From NCBI GenBank assembly GCA_903632075.3, contig CAHIKZ030000813.1:297501-361500 (forward strand): 64,000 nt of DNA. Direction: 5' to 3'. The translations under genes and the position numbers were made by a program. Source of the stretch: Acanthosepion pharaonis. Lineage: Eukaryota; Mollusca; Cephalopoda; Sepiida; Sepiidae. The notes beneath the pieces were generated by a model that made no database searches, was not told where the DNA came from, and saw nothing but the letters and a program-made list of their open reading frames with translations. Shown in pieces: positions 31,492-41,276 of this stretch; the stretch's first letter is position 1; every line of letters starts with the position of its first letter.

Positions 31492-31810
31492 GGTCAAATG
31501 GCACAGTGGATAAAGGCGTTGGTTAGATCCAGTGATAGGACCGAAAGAGTGTGAGTTCAATACCCGGTTAAGGCAGTGGAGAACTTGGAGAGGGGAGATA
31601 ACTGATAACTGACATCCATTAAACATGGCACGTGGAACTAGAACAGTCTACCCCAGTGAGCGAAATAAAGGGTTCAGTTCGACATTCCAACCACCTGAGG
31701 AAGGCCGGAGCGTACAACGGCCGAAACGGAAACGAAATATGGCAACAAAGATGAGGATAATAGTCCGAATAATGAACATAATACCTCATGTCAGAAATAT
31801 AGACAGATAT
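31492..31810 (+). mobile_element. Family B, full-length-looking copy
   Basis: Head GGCACAGTGGATAAAGGCGT (A box) and GAGTTCAATACCCGG (B box), then GGCAGTGGAGAACTTGGAGA, GATAACTGACATCCATTAAA, the GGAACTAGAACAGTC body, the hammerhead-like core and an end near TCAGAAATATAGACAGA. About 318 bp. This is the reference copy for the family. It lies 136 bp downstream of the GIY-YIG remnant, in the same orientation. Confidence 0.75.
31695..31735 (+). ncRNA. Hammerhead-like core, altered stem III
   Basis: CTGAGGA, AGGCCG, GAGCGTACAA, CGGCC, GAAAC, then GGAAACGAAATATGG. Stem II is intact and CTGAGGA fits CUGANGA, but the expected GTTGTA is replaced, so cleavage is unlikely in this copy. Confidence 0.4.
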
Positions 31811-31849
31811 AAAACATATTACTTTTAATAGATTTCTTCAATTTTTACA

Positions 31850-32680
31850 GCACCAGTGCAGTAGTAATATAATAATTACTATCAAAAGGTAGAGCATTTC
31901 AGAATGAGGCAGGAACTTTCTGGAGTGGAATATTTTCAGCTGACCTTTTTTCCAGAACCTTTAGCAGTGGATCAGATACATGTTTTTCATTTGAGATCTG
32001 GAATAATCTTTAAATCTAACAGATGCCCCAAATGTATTTTCGGATTCCTGTGCCATACTTTCTCGAAACAGTCGCTAATCTTCTGGTTGACTTCCCAAAC
32101 ATATCAAATACTACTTAGTGTTATGGTGTTTTTCATATTCACTTATTAGGTGATTAACCACTATCAATTGACATTGCAAATTTACAGCGAACGACATTCC
32201 TGGGTTGACTGCTTCATTAAAACAGCACGGATTACTGATGTAATTATATCTGACATGTACACACCCTCATATTTGTTTACATTTCGGTTATGCCAGACTA
32301 ACGATATACGATTACCGAGCTAATAAGAAATAAGTATAGTTAGTAATTTAGATAAAAGTTGGTAGGAAGTAATTTATATACTGGACAGGAGATACCTCGC
32401 CAGTGGATAATAGCAAGTTACCTTAATACTATACCAGAAAATGTGTTTGGCCCAACATTACTACAGTACTAAACCGGTCTACCATTGTTAAGAAGTACGC
32501 TGCAAGTGGCATGGAAATTAATACTATTTTCTAGCATTTGAAACACTAGAAAATAAAAAAAAAGAGTGACAAAGCAAAGTTTCGCCTTGTTTTAACGAAG
32601 AAATTTTAACCCTTGAACACTAACCATCAATTAAAGTTACACCACTACTAACCATGGGTATATCATACCCGATTTTGAAA

Positions 32681-32685
<5 letters not shown>
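31850..32685. other. No recognised gene
   Basis: The 81-residue frame 31904-32149 has balanced composition but no motif I know. The rest is AT-rich. Confidence 0.4.

Positions 32686-32688
<3 letters not shown>

Positions 32689-32743
<55 letters not shown>
32689..32743. repeat. (TA)n microsatellite
   Basis: About 55 bp of TA. Confidence 0.95.
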
Positions 32744-32747
<4 letters not shown>

Positions 32748-32894
32748 TATAAATCTTTATTTGAAATATTTTACATGCAGGCACTTCAAACTTTGTATTT
32801 TGAGTTAATATTAATGGGAACTGAAAAACATATTATTTACGTAAGAAAATCAGGTACTGAAAATTGTAATTAAAAATAAGAAAATTTGCGCTGG

Positions 32895-33090
32895 GTATTA
32901 TTGATTAGATTTACTTGGTTCTCATGGAAATTCTAGAATGTTTTAGAAGTGGTAAACTGGCAGCGTTGGCTTTCTGTCATCTGGTTTCGATTACTCTGTC
33001 TAGTTTGCCGTTATCAGTAAATATGCTGCCCAGGTATTTGAATTCATTGTCGAGTTTCCAAGTACTCTTGGGAAGGGTAGAAACCCACCT
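32895..33090 (-). mobile_element. LINE RT thumb fragment
   Basis: On the minus strand: LDNEFKYLGSIFTDNGKLDR, VIETR, stop, QKANAASLPLLKHSRIS. 'KYLGS.FT.DG..D.EI..R..KA' is the segment after the YADD box in RTE-type and related LINEs. Only this segment remains. Confidence 0.65.
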
Positions 33091-33295
33091 CTTCGTCTAA
33101 ATCCAGATGAGTTTTTTTTAAATGTTTGCATGCATCTAGAAAAATCATTGTTAATTTTCAAAATATTGTCAATTCAATATGAATATTGTCCCCCAACAAC
33201 AACAACAAAAAAAGAAAAGAAAATCATTCTTAGAATCCAAAATATGTTCCAGCTTTAAATAACAAGCCATAAAAAAACACATCCACGAACAATAA

Positions 33296-33615
33296 AGAAT
33301 TATTTTAACATATTAATTGGCAACCACCAAATAACTCGTAATCCTTACTTTTCCCTTTCCTATGTGAATGCATTTAGTATCATTAATTAGCAATTAAAAA
33401 GGACAGGAAATTATGGTGCACCATGATCCTCAATGTCCAGAAAAGGACATAGCACATCCAATGAAAATAGTGCGACTAAAAGCCATGTGCGCCATAATTT
33501 TCTGTCCTTTTTAATTGCTTATTAATGATACTAAATGCATTCACACAGGAAAGGGAAAAGTAAGGATTACGAGTTATTTGGTGGTTGCCAATTAATATGT
33601 TGAAATAATTCTTTC
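33296..33615. repeat. Long inverted repeat, about 130-bp arms
   Basis: Left arm 33296-33423 and right arm 33484-33615 are near-identical reverse complements (for example TTGGCAACCACCAAATAACT against AGTTATTTGGTGGTTGCCAA). The 60-bp centre plus the inner arm ends contain GGACAGGAAATTATGG and CCATGATCCTCAATGTCC, a scrap of the RTE C-terminal segment seen at 16.5 kb. As RNA it would form a long hairpin. Confidence 0.9.
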
Positions 33616-33664
33616 AGTAAAATATGTTTCTCTAGTTTAGTCACTGTTATCGCTCTTTTCAGTA

Positions 33665-33701
33665 CTGATGAGGGGTTTTCTTGAAGGAGAGTGAAACGTC
33701 A
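33665..33701 (+). ncRNA. Weak hammerhead-like word pair
   Basis: CTGATGA, 21 bases, GAAAC, GTCA. The core words and a UH-type GTC are present, but the bases between do not form a convincing stem II. Recorded as a possible relic. Confidence 0.2.
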
Positions 33702-33729
33702 TTATCTTGTTTATGGTTTTATTTTCTTG

Positions 33730-34660
33730 TCGGGTTAGATTTGTTTTTATTGGTTCGGTTGTTTTTGTTCAGCGGAATATCAACAGTTCTATGGGTCATT
33801 TAATGACGAAATCTAAATACAAAAATTCAAGCCCTATAAATAATTCCAGGGAATAATATATTTTCATGATTTACCAAATAATCTTATAGAATCAAACAAG
33901 AAGTGAAAACTTTTTTCCCCCTACAAGAAATGAAATTAATCATAGCAAGTTGTTTTTTTTAAACAGTTCGTGTCATGTCTTGATTTTTACTATTTAATGT
34001 ACTGATGGTAATTTCTACTATACGATATATTTTTTAACAATTCTACTATAAAAATGTATTTTTAGTAATTCTAATATGAGAATGTATTTTTAGTAATTCT
34101 ACTATAGAAAATTATTGTTGGTTATCTCTTGTAAACCTTGTTACAAGGAAATAACTGCAAGGTTTAAGGTTAAGAAAGTAGCTTTCAATTTTGCTTTTCC
34201 AATGATTTGGTAGTTGGTTGGTTGATTTTGCTTAGTGACATATCAACACCTATCTGGGTTAATTAATAATATAATCTAAATGTAAAAAGTCAAACTATGA
34301 TTAATTCTAGATAATGGTTTTATTTCGTGATTAAGTAATAATTACTTAGCATTTTAAAAAATTGGTATCACCCCTTGAAAGGCCTTAAAGCCACTAAGAC
34401 ACAAAGGTTTACAGGGTGTGGAAGAATTAGGAACTGAAGCATTAATGATGAAGCGGAAATATAATGAGCTGGAAGAGAAAAGAATAATCAGGAGGACAGT
34501 AACTGCATTTTTTCTTTACAAATAATCTTATAAAATCAAATAATGCATGAAAAAATTATTTCTCCTGACAAGAAATGAAATTAATCATAGAAAATTGTAT
34601 TTCTTTTAATTTTTTGACAACGTATGCAATGTTTTTAGTATTACTATAAAATGTATTGAT
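33730..34660. other. No gene; family C body scraps and AT-rich DNA
   Basis: 33745-33815 and 34200-34275 carry the ATCAACA/GGGT.ATTTAAT block of family C on the plus strand. 33985-34130 is a degenerate tandem of TTTTTAGTAATTCTACTATA units, related to the tails of family F. Confidence 0.5.
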
Positions 34661-34661
34661 T

Positions 34662-34905
34662 GTCTTTCTATATTTCTGAGATGAGGTATTGCAAGTATTT
34701 ATATTCAGGACACATGGCAATAAAACACATGGATAAAAGCGCTGGTTGGATCCAGTGATTGACACAAAGAGACGAGAGTTCAATACCTGGCTGCTGCAGT
34801 GGTGAAAAAAAAAAAAAAACTTGGAGAGTTAAGTTAAAGGGAAATAACTAAGACATCCAGAAGAGGCATGGCACGGTGGACGAAATAAAAGGCTCAGTTC
34901 GAAAT
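34662..34905. mobile_element. Family B copy starting with an inverted 3'-end piece
   Basis: 34669-34705 is the minus-strand 3' end (TATTTCTGAGATGAGGTATT). From 34707 follows a plus-strand head (ACACATGGATAAAAGC, GAGTTCAATACC), then body scraps to about 34905. The hammerhead-like segment is deleted. An A run of 16 interrupts the copy. Confidence 0.6.
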
Positions 34906-35200
34906 TGATTGTCATTTTACTATAAAAACATATTGTTGGTAATTTTTTTTATAAATATGTATTGCTGGTATTTTTACTATGAAAATGTATTTTTATACTT
35001 TCCTCGTGTTTTGATTTTAGTTTAGGAGCTCAATTTTGGCCCATAGATGGGACCCTAACAGGTTCTACCAATCCGGGTAATGGTTGACCTGGGAACAACA
35101 GCAATTACGAGGTAGTTCAATGTTCCTCAAATCCTCCAATCTCCTGATCAGAGGCCTTGCCGCTGGATGTAGTTTATCATCATACCCAGGACGAGTTAAA
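34905..35200 (-). mobile_element. Family F repeat, copy F3
   Basis: Reverse complement: CTGGGTATGATGATAAACTA, AAGGCCTCTGATCAGGAGAT, CAGGTCAACCATTACCCGGA, GTTAGGGTCCCATCTATGGG, then a tail of TTTTACTAT/CATTTT units. Same order as F1. Confidence 0.65.
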
Positions 35201-35204
35201 ATTA

Positions 35205-36160
35205 AATAGTTGAATCCAATGCAGTTTATATAAAAACAAACATTTTTTTCTTTAAAACAAAACAGAAATCGCTTCAGAAGTCGTTGATTGTATACTTTTA
35301 AAATAAAGGTTTCTTCCACCATTCTGGAAAAGTAAATACAGAATGGCAAAAGAATCCAAGAGAAAAGAAAGAAATTATCAAAAGTGTACATACAGGCATT
35401 TCTGATAATAGAAAACCATAACAAACAGATTGGATTAATTCTTCTAGTACTAGATGTCGGGACCAGACTAAATACCGTGAACAGAGACTACCTTTCACGC
35501 GATCAAATTTACAGTCGGACCTAGGAATCTAACTCTATATAAACCGACGTGTTAATGATTTAAAGCTTATATTTTTCCATTCAGCCATTGACCTCTTCTT
35601 ATATTTTATACAATTTTTTACTGTATATCAAGGTTGATGAAACTCATAACATGGAAGGGTTGGCGGTTACAGCCCGGTTACTCTATCTATCTGCATTGAG
35701 TTCTGGCTTTGCCACTTTATGTCAAAGCTGAGTTCCGTATCATTTTCATACATAAAACGTTTCTATATTCTGTTGTCCTTCTGAAACCGTTAATTTAGTC
35801 TATAATTATGCTTGCCAGAATTGGTTTTATTTAGGTTTCAGAATGTCAACATGATTTTAGAAAATCTCCTCTCAAAGCACTCAACAATTAAGTAGTTCTA
35901 GTAGCTAAAGTGCCAGTCATCTACATTCCAACAAGTTGTTCTTTTTGGAAATCGGGTCATGCATTTTCATTTATGTAGTTACTTAAAACTTTCTTCTTTT
36001 TTTCTTTTAGACGTCTTGAATATTTTGACAAAGTCAAATGTTTATTTCTCAACCTGCCACAACTTGAACTTCCTTTTGTTATTTGAAGAGAGAGGCTTAG
36101 ATACTTTTGACAGGTTTGAACTCGCGTAGACAGACAAAAGACGGCTCGAGTTAGATTAAT
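35205..36160. other. No recognised gene
   Basis: Minus-strand frames here (35065-35498) begin in unassigned sequence and run into F3. No motif seen. A T-rich tract at 35995-36010 precedes TTAG, which is not enough to call a splice acceptor. Confidence 0.4.
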
Positions 36161-36164
36161 CTAT

Positions 36165-36660
36165 CTACACTCGTGTGCAAATTAAGTGAAACAACCGCTT
36201 TAGTTTCCTTTCGTTCACCATACAGTCAGTTTTAGACCCACTGGAGTGAAAGGGTGTAATTGATTTCTATTTTTTCCTTAGATTAGGTCATTTGCGGTGT
36301 GTATGATGAATTTTTTTGGCCTTGAAAAATATTGCGTCATCTGTGATTGCATCAGATTTTTATCATGCCCAGACACTATTGTCTCGACTGTCGATTATTT
36401 GTCTTACGGCTATCGTCTGCGATGGACATTACTTCAAGGAAGCGTACGAAAATTGTAACGCTGCCCGAACACACTGGCAAGTCGTACCAGTGAATAAATT
36501 AAAGTACTATAGATTGTCTAGGAAACTCCTGATTTAAATTCAGTCGAGAATCTGTAGTCAACTTGCAAGGAACGACTTCGTAGAATGAACATACAAAGTA
36601 CTAACATGTGCACTGGGTTATGTTTCATTGGATAAATACGAAAAAAGTATCGTCATTCCC
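36165..36660 (+). mobile_element. Tc1-like transposon, deleted
   Basis: The left end CACTCGTGTGCAAATTAAGT, then GAAACAA is typical of Tc1-like terminal repeats. Near 36440-36600 the frames read NCNAARTHWQVV (compare the DNA.PH.A word around the second catalytic Asp) and ETPDLNSVENL (compare SPDLNPIENLW, third catalytic region), separated by a frameshift. Most of the transposase is lost and the right terminal repeat is not clear. Confidence 0.6.
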
Positions 36661-36726
36661 CGTGTATAATACGCATTTTTTCTAAAAATAATAAGCAAAA
36701 TCAGTCGTGCGTATTATGCACAGCTA
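36661..36726. repeat. Short inverted repeat
   Basis: GTGTATAATACGCA and TGCGTATTATGCAC are inverted around an A-rich centre of about 35 bp. Possibly a very short DNA-element relic. Confidence 0.6.
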
Positions 36727-36729
36727 CAA

Positions 36730-37028
36730 AAAATCTTTAAAAGAAATTGGCATAAAATAAAATAAGAATTACCATAAAACTAAATTAGAATAATATTATT
36801 CTATGTTTAGAACCATTTTTTAAATAAGAGTAGAAAACGCTGGCCGTAATAAAATTGGGGAGGTACAATTTATAGGGTTTGATTAGCAAACAAGGGTGTG
36901 TTTTATGAGTGAGTAGAATAGCGGAATTTCACGTAATGAGGTTTCTGTTGTTTGGTATAGTTTTGTTTGTGATTCCTTCGCGTCAATCCACGAGATTCGA
37001 AGAATGACGGTCCTCGCTAAAACCTATA
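36730..37028. other. No recognised gene
   Basis: AT-rich DNA with no assignable motif. Confidence 0.5.
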
Positions 37029-37192
37029 GACTTTATTCACTCAAAGCCATTTTAACTATTGATCAGAGAAAGCGTTGTATACGGCTGACAGTTTAGATAT
37101 TTAGAATGAGTGTTGGCGCCATACTTGATATCCGTATGAAAGTCACGGTTCGACAAGATCATTTAAGTACACGACTCGAGTTTTGGAGATAT
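37029..37192 (+). repeat. Family H dispersed repeat, copy H1
   Basis: CTCAAAGCCATTTTAACTAT, AGAGAAAGCGTTGTATAC, TTGGCGCCATACTTGATA and ATGAAAGTCACGGTT recur in order at 57.1-57.25 kb. No promoter boxes or coding. Type unknown. Confidence 0.65.
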
Positions 37193-37194
37193 TA

Positions 37195-37635
37195 AAAACA
37201 TAGAAATACTTGTAGCAATAAACATAATAGTAACTAATATATTAATCTGTTATATTAAGTAAGTAAAATCCATCAGATGTGACAGAAATCAAAAGGACAA
37301 CATTAAAGATATTTTCAAAGGTTTGAATACAAATAAACGATGAACTCTTAACTCTTTTGAACTCTTGCCAACTTGATCCAATACACAATTCCTAACATGT
37401 AACAGAAACTCATTCTTCGAAATTACAGTTTAATAGTTAATTTCAATTATGAACTCAAGTACAAATATTTCCAAATCTAAGAGACATAACTCAGTCAAAC
37501 CTTTTAGCTTATGTACATGTACACTAAGACCAATAAATTCAGTTGTTATGTTTTGAATCATTATTCTCTGTCTTGTATTAATTGTTGTGGATGGAAGATT
37601 ATTGAACACACAGAATTTTAAGCCATCTCACCATT
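37195..37635. other. No recognised gene
   Basis: AT-rich DNA with no assignable motif. Confidence 0.5.
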
Positions 37636-37639
37636 CAAA

Positions 37640-37905
37640 CCTGACGATAAACTACACCCGGCAGTAAGGCCTCTGATCAGGTTTTGAGGAGCATGGAACA
37701 ACCTCATAATTGCTGGTATTCCCAGGTCCACCCTGACCCCGGGTGGTAGCCCCTGTTAGGGTCCCATCTATGAACAAATAGTTGACCCCAAAACTGTGGT
37801 GAAAACACTATGGAAGTGTAAAAATAAGTTTTAATATCACCAATGCATTTTTGTAAAAGATTATAACCAGTAATACATGTTTGAAGAAAAAAAATATTAG
37901 CTAAA
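37640..37905 (+). mobile_element. Family F repeat, copy F4
   Basis: GACGATAAACTACACCCGGC, CCTCTGATCAGG, CAGGTCCACCCTGACCCCGG, GTTAGGGTCCCATCTATG and the AAACACTATGGAAGTGTAAA tail. Upstream part of the CATCC repeat is missing compared with F1. Confidence 0.7.
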
Positions 37906-37972
37906 ATCAAAAAAAATTGTTTGTTTGTTTGCCTGTCTGTCTGTCTATCTATCTATGTATGCATGCATACTT

Positions 37973-38148
37973 CCACATCACGTTGAAACAGCAGCAACTT
38001 CGAGCTTGTTCATTAGCTAGATGGGTGACTATGGTCTATCTATCTATCCACACCGTACGATCACCGTAGTTAAGCAACGTCGAACCTGGTCATTACCTTG
38101 ATGGGTGACCACTACCTATATATATCAGTCTGTGCATTTCTATCTATC

Positions 38149-38179
<31 letters not shown>

Positions 38180-38260
38180 CTGTCCACATCGCGTTGAAAC
38201 ACCGATTCTCGTACTATCACCGAAGTTAAGCAACTTCGAGCCTGGTCAGTATCTAGATAA
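37973..38260 (+). pseudogene. Three 5S-rRNA-derived units within TATC repeats
   Basis: Unit 1 (37973-38034) CCACATCACGTTGAAACAGC ... TAGATGGGTGAC; unit 2 (38048-38117) GATCACCGTAGTTAAGCAAC ... TTGATGGGTGACC; unit 3 (38182-38258) CCACATCGCGTTGAAACACC ... GAAGTTAAGCAACTTCGAGC. These match eukaryotic 5S rRNA from CCACGTTGAAAACACC through the A box (AAGTTAAGCAACG) to the C box (GGATGGGTGACC). All are partial or mutated and are separated by (TATC)n, so they are not functional 5S genes; 5S-derived SINE units or pseudogenes are likely. Confidence 0.75.
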
Positions 38261-38269
38261 TTATCTTTA

Positions 38270-39170
38270 GAATTAAATTAAGAAAAAAGAAAAGAAAACA
38301 GAGTCTGATTGTAAAACAGATGTAATACATTCACGTGCAAATTTGGCAGGTTCAATTCTAATCCGACTGACTGTTGTCAAGAATGTAAATCAGTTTATAG
38401 ACTTATAACTTTAAAGCCAAAACGCTTGAGCGTTTTCTAACGAATTTAATATAAGGAGTGTGTGCGTGCATGGGACTTTGATCAAATTGTTTCAAACTTT
38501 CCTTCACTAAATATAAGGAAAACATCCCAATGTTTGGTGAAGAAATTTTGCAAAGAAAATAAAGTTTATATACAGAAATAGATTCATTTTTTTCAACCCT
38601 CAATCCTGTGAAAAGAATATTGTTCTGGAAAGACGGAAGGCAACAGATACCTATCGAAGTATATAAAAAGAAACACAGGAATTCATATTAATCAGTCCTG
38701 GATTAATCTACAGAGTGACCCACAAAAAACAGGAAATATTAGATTTACTATATGATGAAAAAATAAAAATAAAAAAAAATTAACTAACATTTTAAAAAAA
38801 TACCTATATGTTTTACTATATGAATGAACTAAAAAAAATTAACTTACATATAAATTCTTTAACCATTTGTTTTTCCAGGATGTCGCAGTTATCAAATTTT
38901 CAGCGCCAGGGGATTGTTATCTTTAAGAAAGAACATCCAACTTGGGGACTTAAAAAATGGCAAGAGATTTTGTTAGAGTTTTTTTTTAGCTTGAACACCA
39001 CATCTAATATTAGTGATTCGTTGTTTTAACCTACTAAATTTCTATCCTTTGATTTTGTTTCAAATAACTGTAACAAAAATTCCAACAATTAAATAAACTT
39101 TACCAAATTTCATGGTTTTTTAGGGTACTATGTAGTAGTAAAAGTAGCCAATACTAAGGTTCCCACATAT
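38270..39170. other. No firm gene; possible transposase HTH scrap
   Basis: The frame at 38857-39028 reads MSQLSNFQRQGIVIFKKEHP, then TWGLKKWQEI. It is reminiscent of the N-terminal helix-turn-helix of Tc1-like transposases ('S..Q R..I..L..E') but too short to assign. The rest is unrecognised. Confidence 0.3.
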
Positions 39171-39179
39171 TCGAGAGCC

Positions 39180-39450
39180 CCGCGATTGAACTGCGACGTA
39201 AGCTTGATTCATTTGGTAGATATAGTATCAAACAGAACCTATAGTTGCAGCAAACCGCCTGCATACGGATAGAAAATGAATTCATTAAATCCATAAAAAT
39301 AGTAAGGGGAGTAAGACAATGATGTGCCTTCTCACCAGACATTGAACTTTTACAGTGAGCTCATCCTGAGAGAATTAGAATTCCTACCAAGAATCATTAT
39401 TGGCGGTCACAATCTTCTACCTCAGTTAGTATATAATGCGCTTGACCGGT
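39180..39450 (+). mobile_element. LINE RT fragment
   Basis: Reading across frames: LQQTACIRIENEFIKSIKIV, RGVRQ, stop, CAFSPD, then LILRELEFLPRIIIGGHNLL. This equals RGVRQGCVLSPDLFN..SE..LRELE of RTE-like LINEs, with the Gly codon of RQG changed to a stop and a frameshift after PD. The same block is present at 46.55 kb. Confidence 0.65.
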
Positions 39451-39454
39451 CATG

Positions 39455-39860
39455 TTTCCCTTAATGGACAGTCAGTAAAGCTTTAGTTTAGACAATGAAG
39501 AGTTTTAGTGTACATGCCGTCAAGTGTAGATGCATTTTGAGGAGTTCTTTGCATTTTTTTTTTAAAAATTATGACTATTTTCGATGAGAGGCTGAGCCAA
39601 AGAACATACCCAATTTTTTCTCTCCGTATAATAAGTCCGAGGACCTTGAAGAACACAGAGCATGTGTTATCTCAAAGATCCCAAAGAAAGAGTTTTTGAT
39701 GTCATCTCAGATCTCCAGGGAAGCAAGAGCTGATTTAAGTTTCTCAAATAGCTTCTTCTTGTTGGTTTTGAGCGGAAAAATTTGCTTGGGGATAACAAAG
39801 CTTCAGATTTTAAGAATTTACTGGTTGATTAATTTCACGCTATGTTGTTTAATGGTGAAC
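39455..39860. other. No recognised gene
   Basis: Unassigned sequence, T-rich in parts. Confidence 0.45.
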
Positions 39861-39864
39861 TTTT

Positions 39865-40650
39865 TTTTTTATAGGGAATCTAGTGAGAATGGAACTCACT
39901 ACTCAGAAGTAATGGTTAACAAGACCCCAAAATATCCCATTCTGAAGAGATAAATGATGGCCTAGTAGACAGCAGGCGCGCTATGACACATTTTACAGGG
40001 TTTCATTTCTGCATCATGATGTGATTGATCGTGTTACAGTCTTTAGATCAGGAACTTATCCAAGTTGTTTTCTCTTGCTACTCACTCATGACACATGCTA
40101 TGAAAGTGAATACTTAACCATGCGGACAGAAATATTTATTCTACTTATTTCTTGGCACAAATATTATTTACGAAATTCGGTTTAGTTTGGTTGATTTTTC
40201 CACCTGTCAACCCTTGTTGAGAGCCGAATTTTTTATGGGGTACCCAGTGAGGATAGTAGCAATGGTCAGCCAAACTTGTCTCGCCAACCATGACCTGACA
40301 CTAAGGCACCGAAAATGCATCTGTCTATATTTCTGAGATGAGGTATTATGTACACTATTTACATTATTCGGACTATTAGTTGATAAACTTTTTATAACCC
40401 TTGTTGGGTTATTTAATCTCGAATTTTGTATGGGACACCTAGTGAGGATCGAAGACACTACTCAGTAGAAATGTTCAAACAAACTGAATTCGTTAACACA
40501 CACCATAGCGTCTAAATAGTTAGTTGGTAGATTTTACGACATGTCAAACATCGTTGGGTTCTTTAAAGCTGAATTTTGTAGTGTGCATCTAATTAAACTT
40601 CGAACTTTGAACCCAGTAGTAAAGGTCAATCATACTGACTTCGCTATTAT
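39865..40650 (-). mobile_element. Cluster of family C SINE pieces
   Basis: At least four partial copies (about 39868-39940, 40180-40300, 40378-40470, 40530-40640) carry, on the minus strand, the B-box region (GAACTCACTACTCAGAAG and related GTGAGGATCGAAG words in plus sense) joined to the TTGGTTGATTTT...GGGTTATTTAAT body. A family B 3' end (40322-40377, minus) is inserted between copies two and three. Confidence 0.6.
40322..40377 (-). mobile_element. Family B isolated 3' end
   Basis: TGTCTATATTTCTGAGATGA, GGTATTATGTACACTATTTA and CATTATTCGGACTATT, then an abrupt switch to family C. Only the 3' terminal 55 bp is present. Confidence 0.65.
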
Positions 40651-40719
40651 TTCATTCTCATTCAAAACTTAATAAATACTTGTGCAATTAAAAAGGTGAC
40701 TGTGACGTCGAATTAATTG

Positions 40720-41270
40720 TAGAAAATGGTTGGCTGATTTTGTTTAGAGGCATATCAACACCTCCATGGGTTACTGAATGCCGAAATGTAAATATTTTGA
40801 ACAGAATTTTATAACTTCAACTTAATATATTTTGAACGCAATTATATGCCTTCATCTACAGATAAAATGCATAGTTCGTCATTTTACTATAAATAGATAT
40901 CATTGGTAATTTTTTTTGTAGAAAACTATACTGCTGGTATTTTTACTATAAAAATGTATTCTTATAATTTTATGGTGTTTTTATGTTTGTTTGGAAGTTC
41001 ACTATTACCTCATAGTTGGGTTTCTAACAAGTGCTTCCACCAGGGTGAGGGTGGATCTGAGATCAAGATGCAATTAACATGTCGGTGCAGAGAAAAAGAG
41101 ATTGTTATCCGTTTGAGTTCATTTCACCCATGGTGAGAATCTTTGACACGAAGTCATTGTTGACGGTGTGTTCAAACTCATTTCTTTCCGGGTCCCACCC
41201 AGAGACCTAATGTTAGATATGGCATCATGACATTTTCCACTGGGGAACAAAAACAAAACATTTTACATAG
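40720..41270. other. No gene; family C and F tail scraps
   Basis: 40725-40800 is a family C body (plus). 40885-40975 repeats TTTTACTATAAA units as in F tails. 40985-41110 (TCATAGTTGGGTTTCTAACA, CACCAGGGTGAGGGTGGATC) is a diverged family F on the minus strand. Confidence 0.5.
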
Positions 41271-41276
41271 ATTTTG

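Noticed and set aside
31625..31828. Conserved small protein (GTRTVYPSERNKGF...RSVQRPKR)
   Set aside because: The same translation is found in family B copies at 2.1, 31.0 and 31.7 kb, but it follows from repeat identity. The frame is broken in the 44.6 kb copy and spans the hammerhead-like segment.
35990..36020. Polypyrimidine tract plus TTAG as a splice acceptor
   Set aside because: No matching exon, reading frame or donor was found; such tracts are common in this AT-rich DNA.
37973..38260. Functional 5S rRNA genes
   Set aside because: Each unit is truncated or mutated and they are interrupted by TATC repeats.
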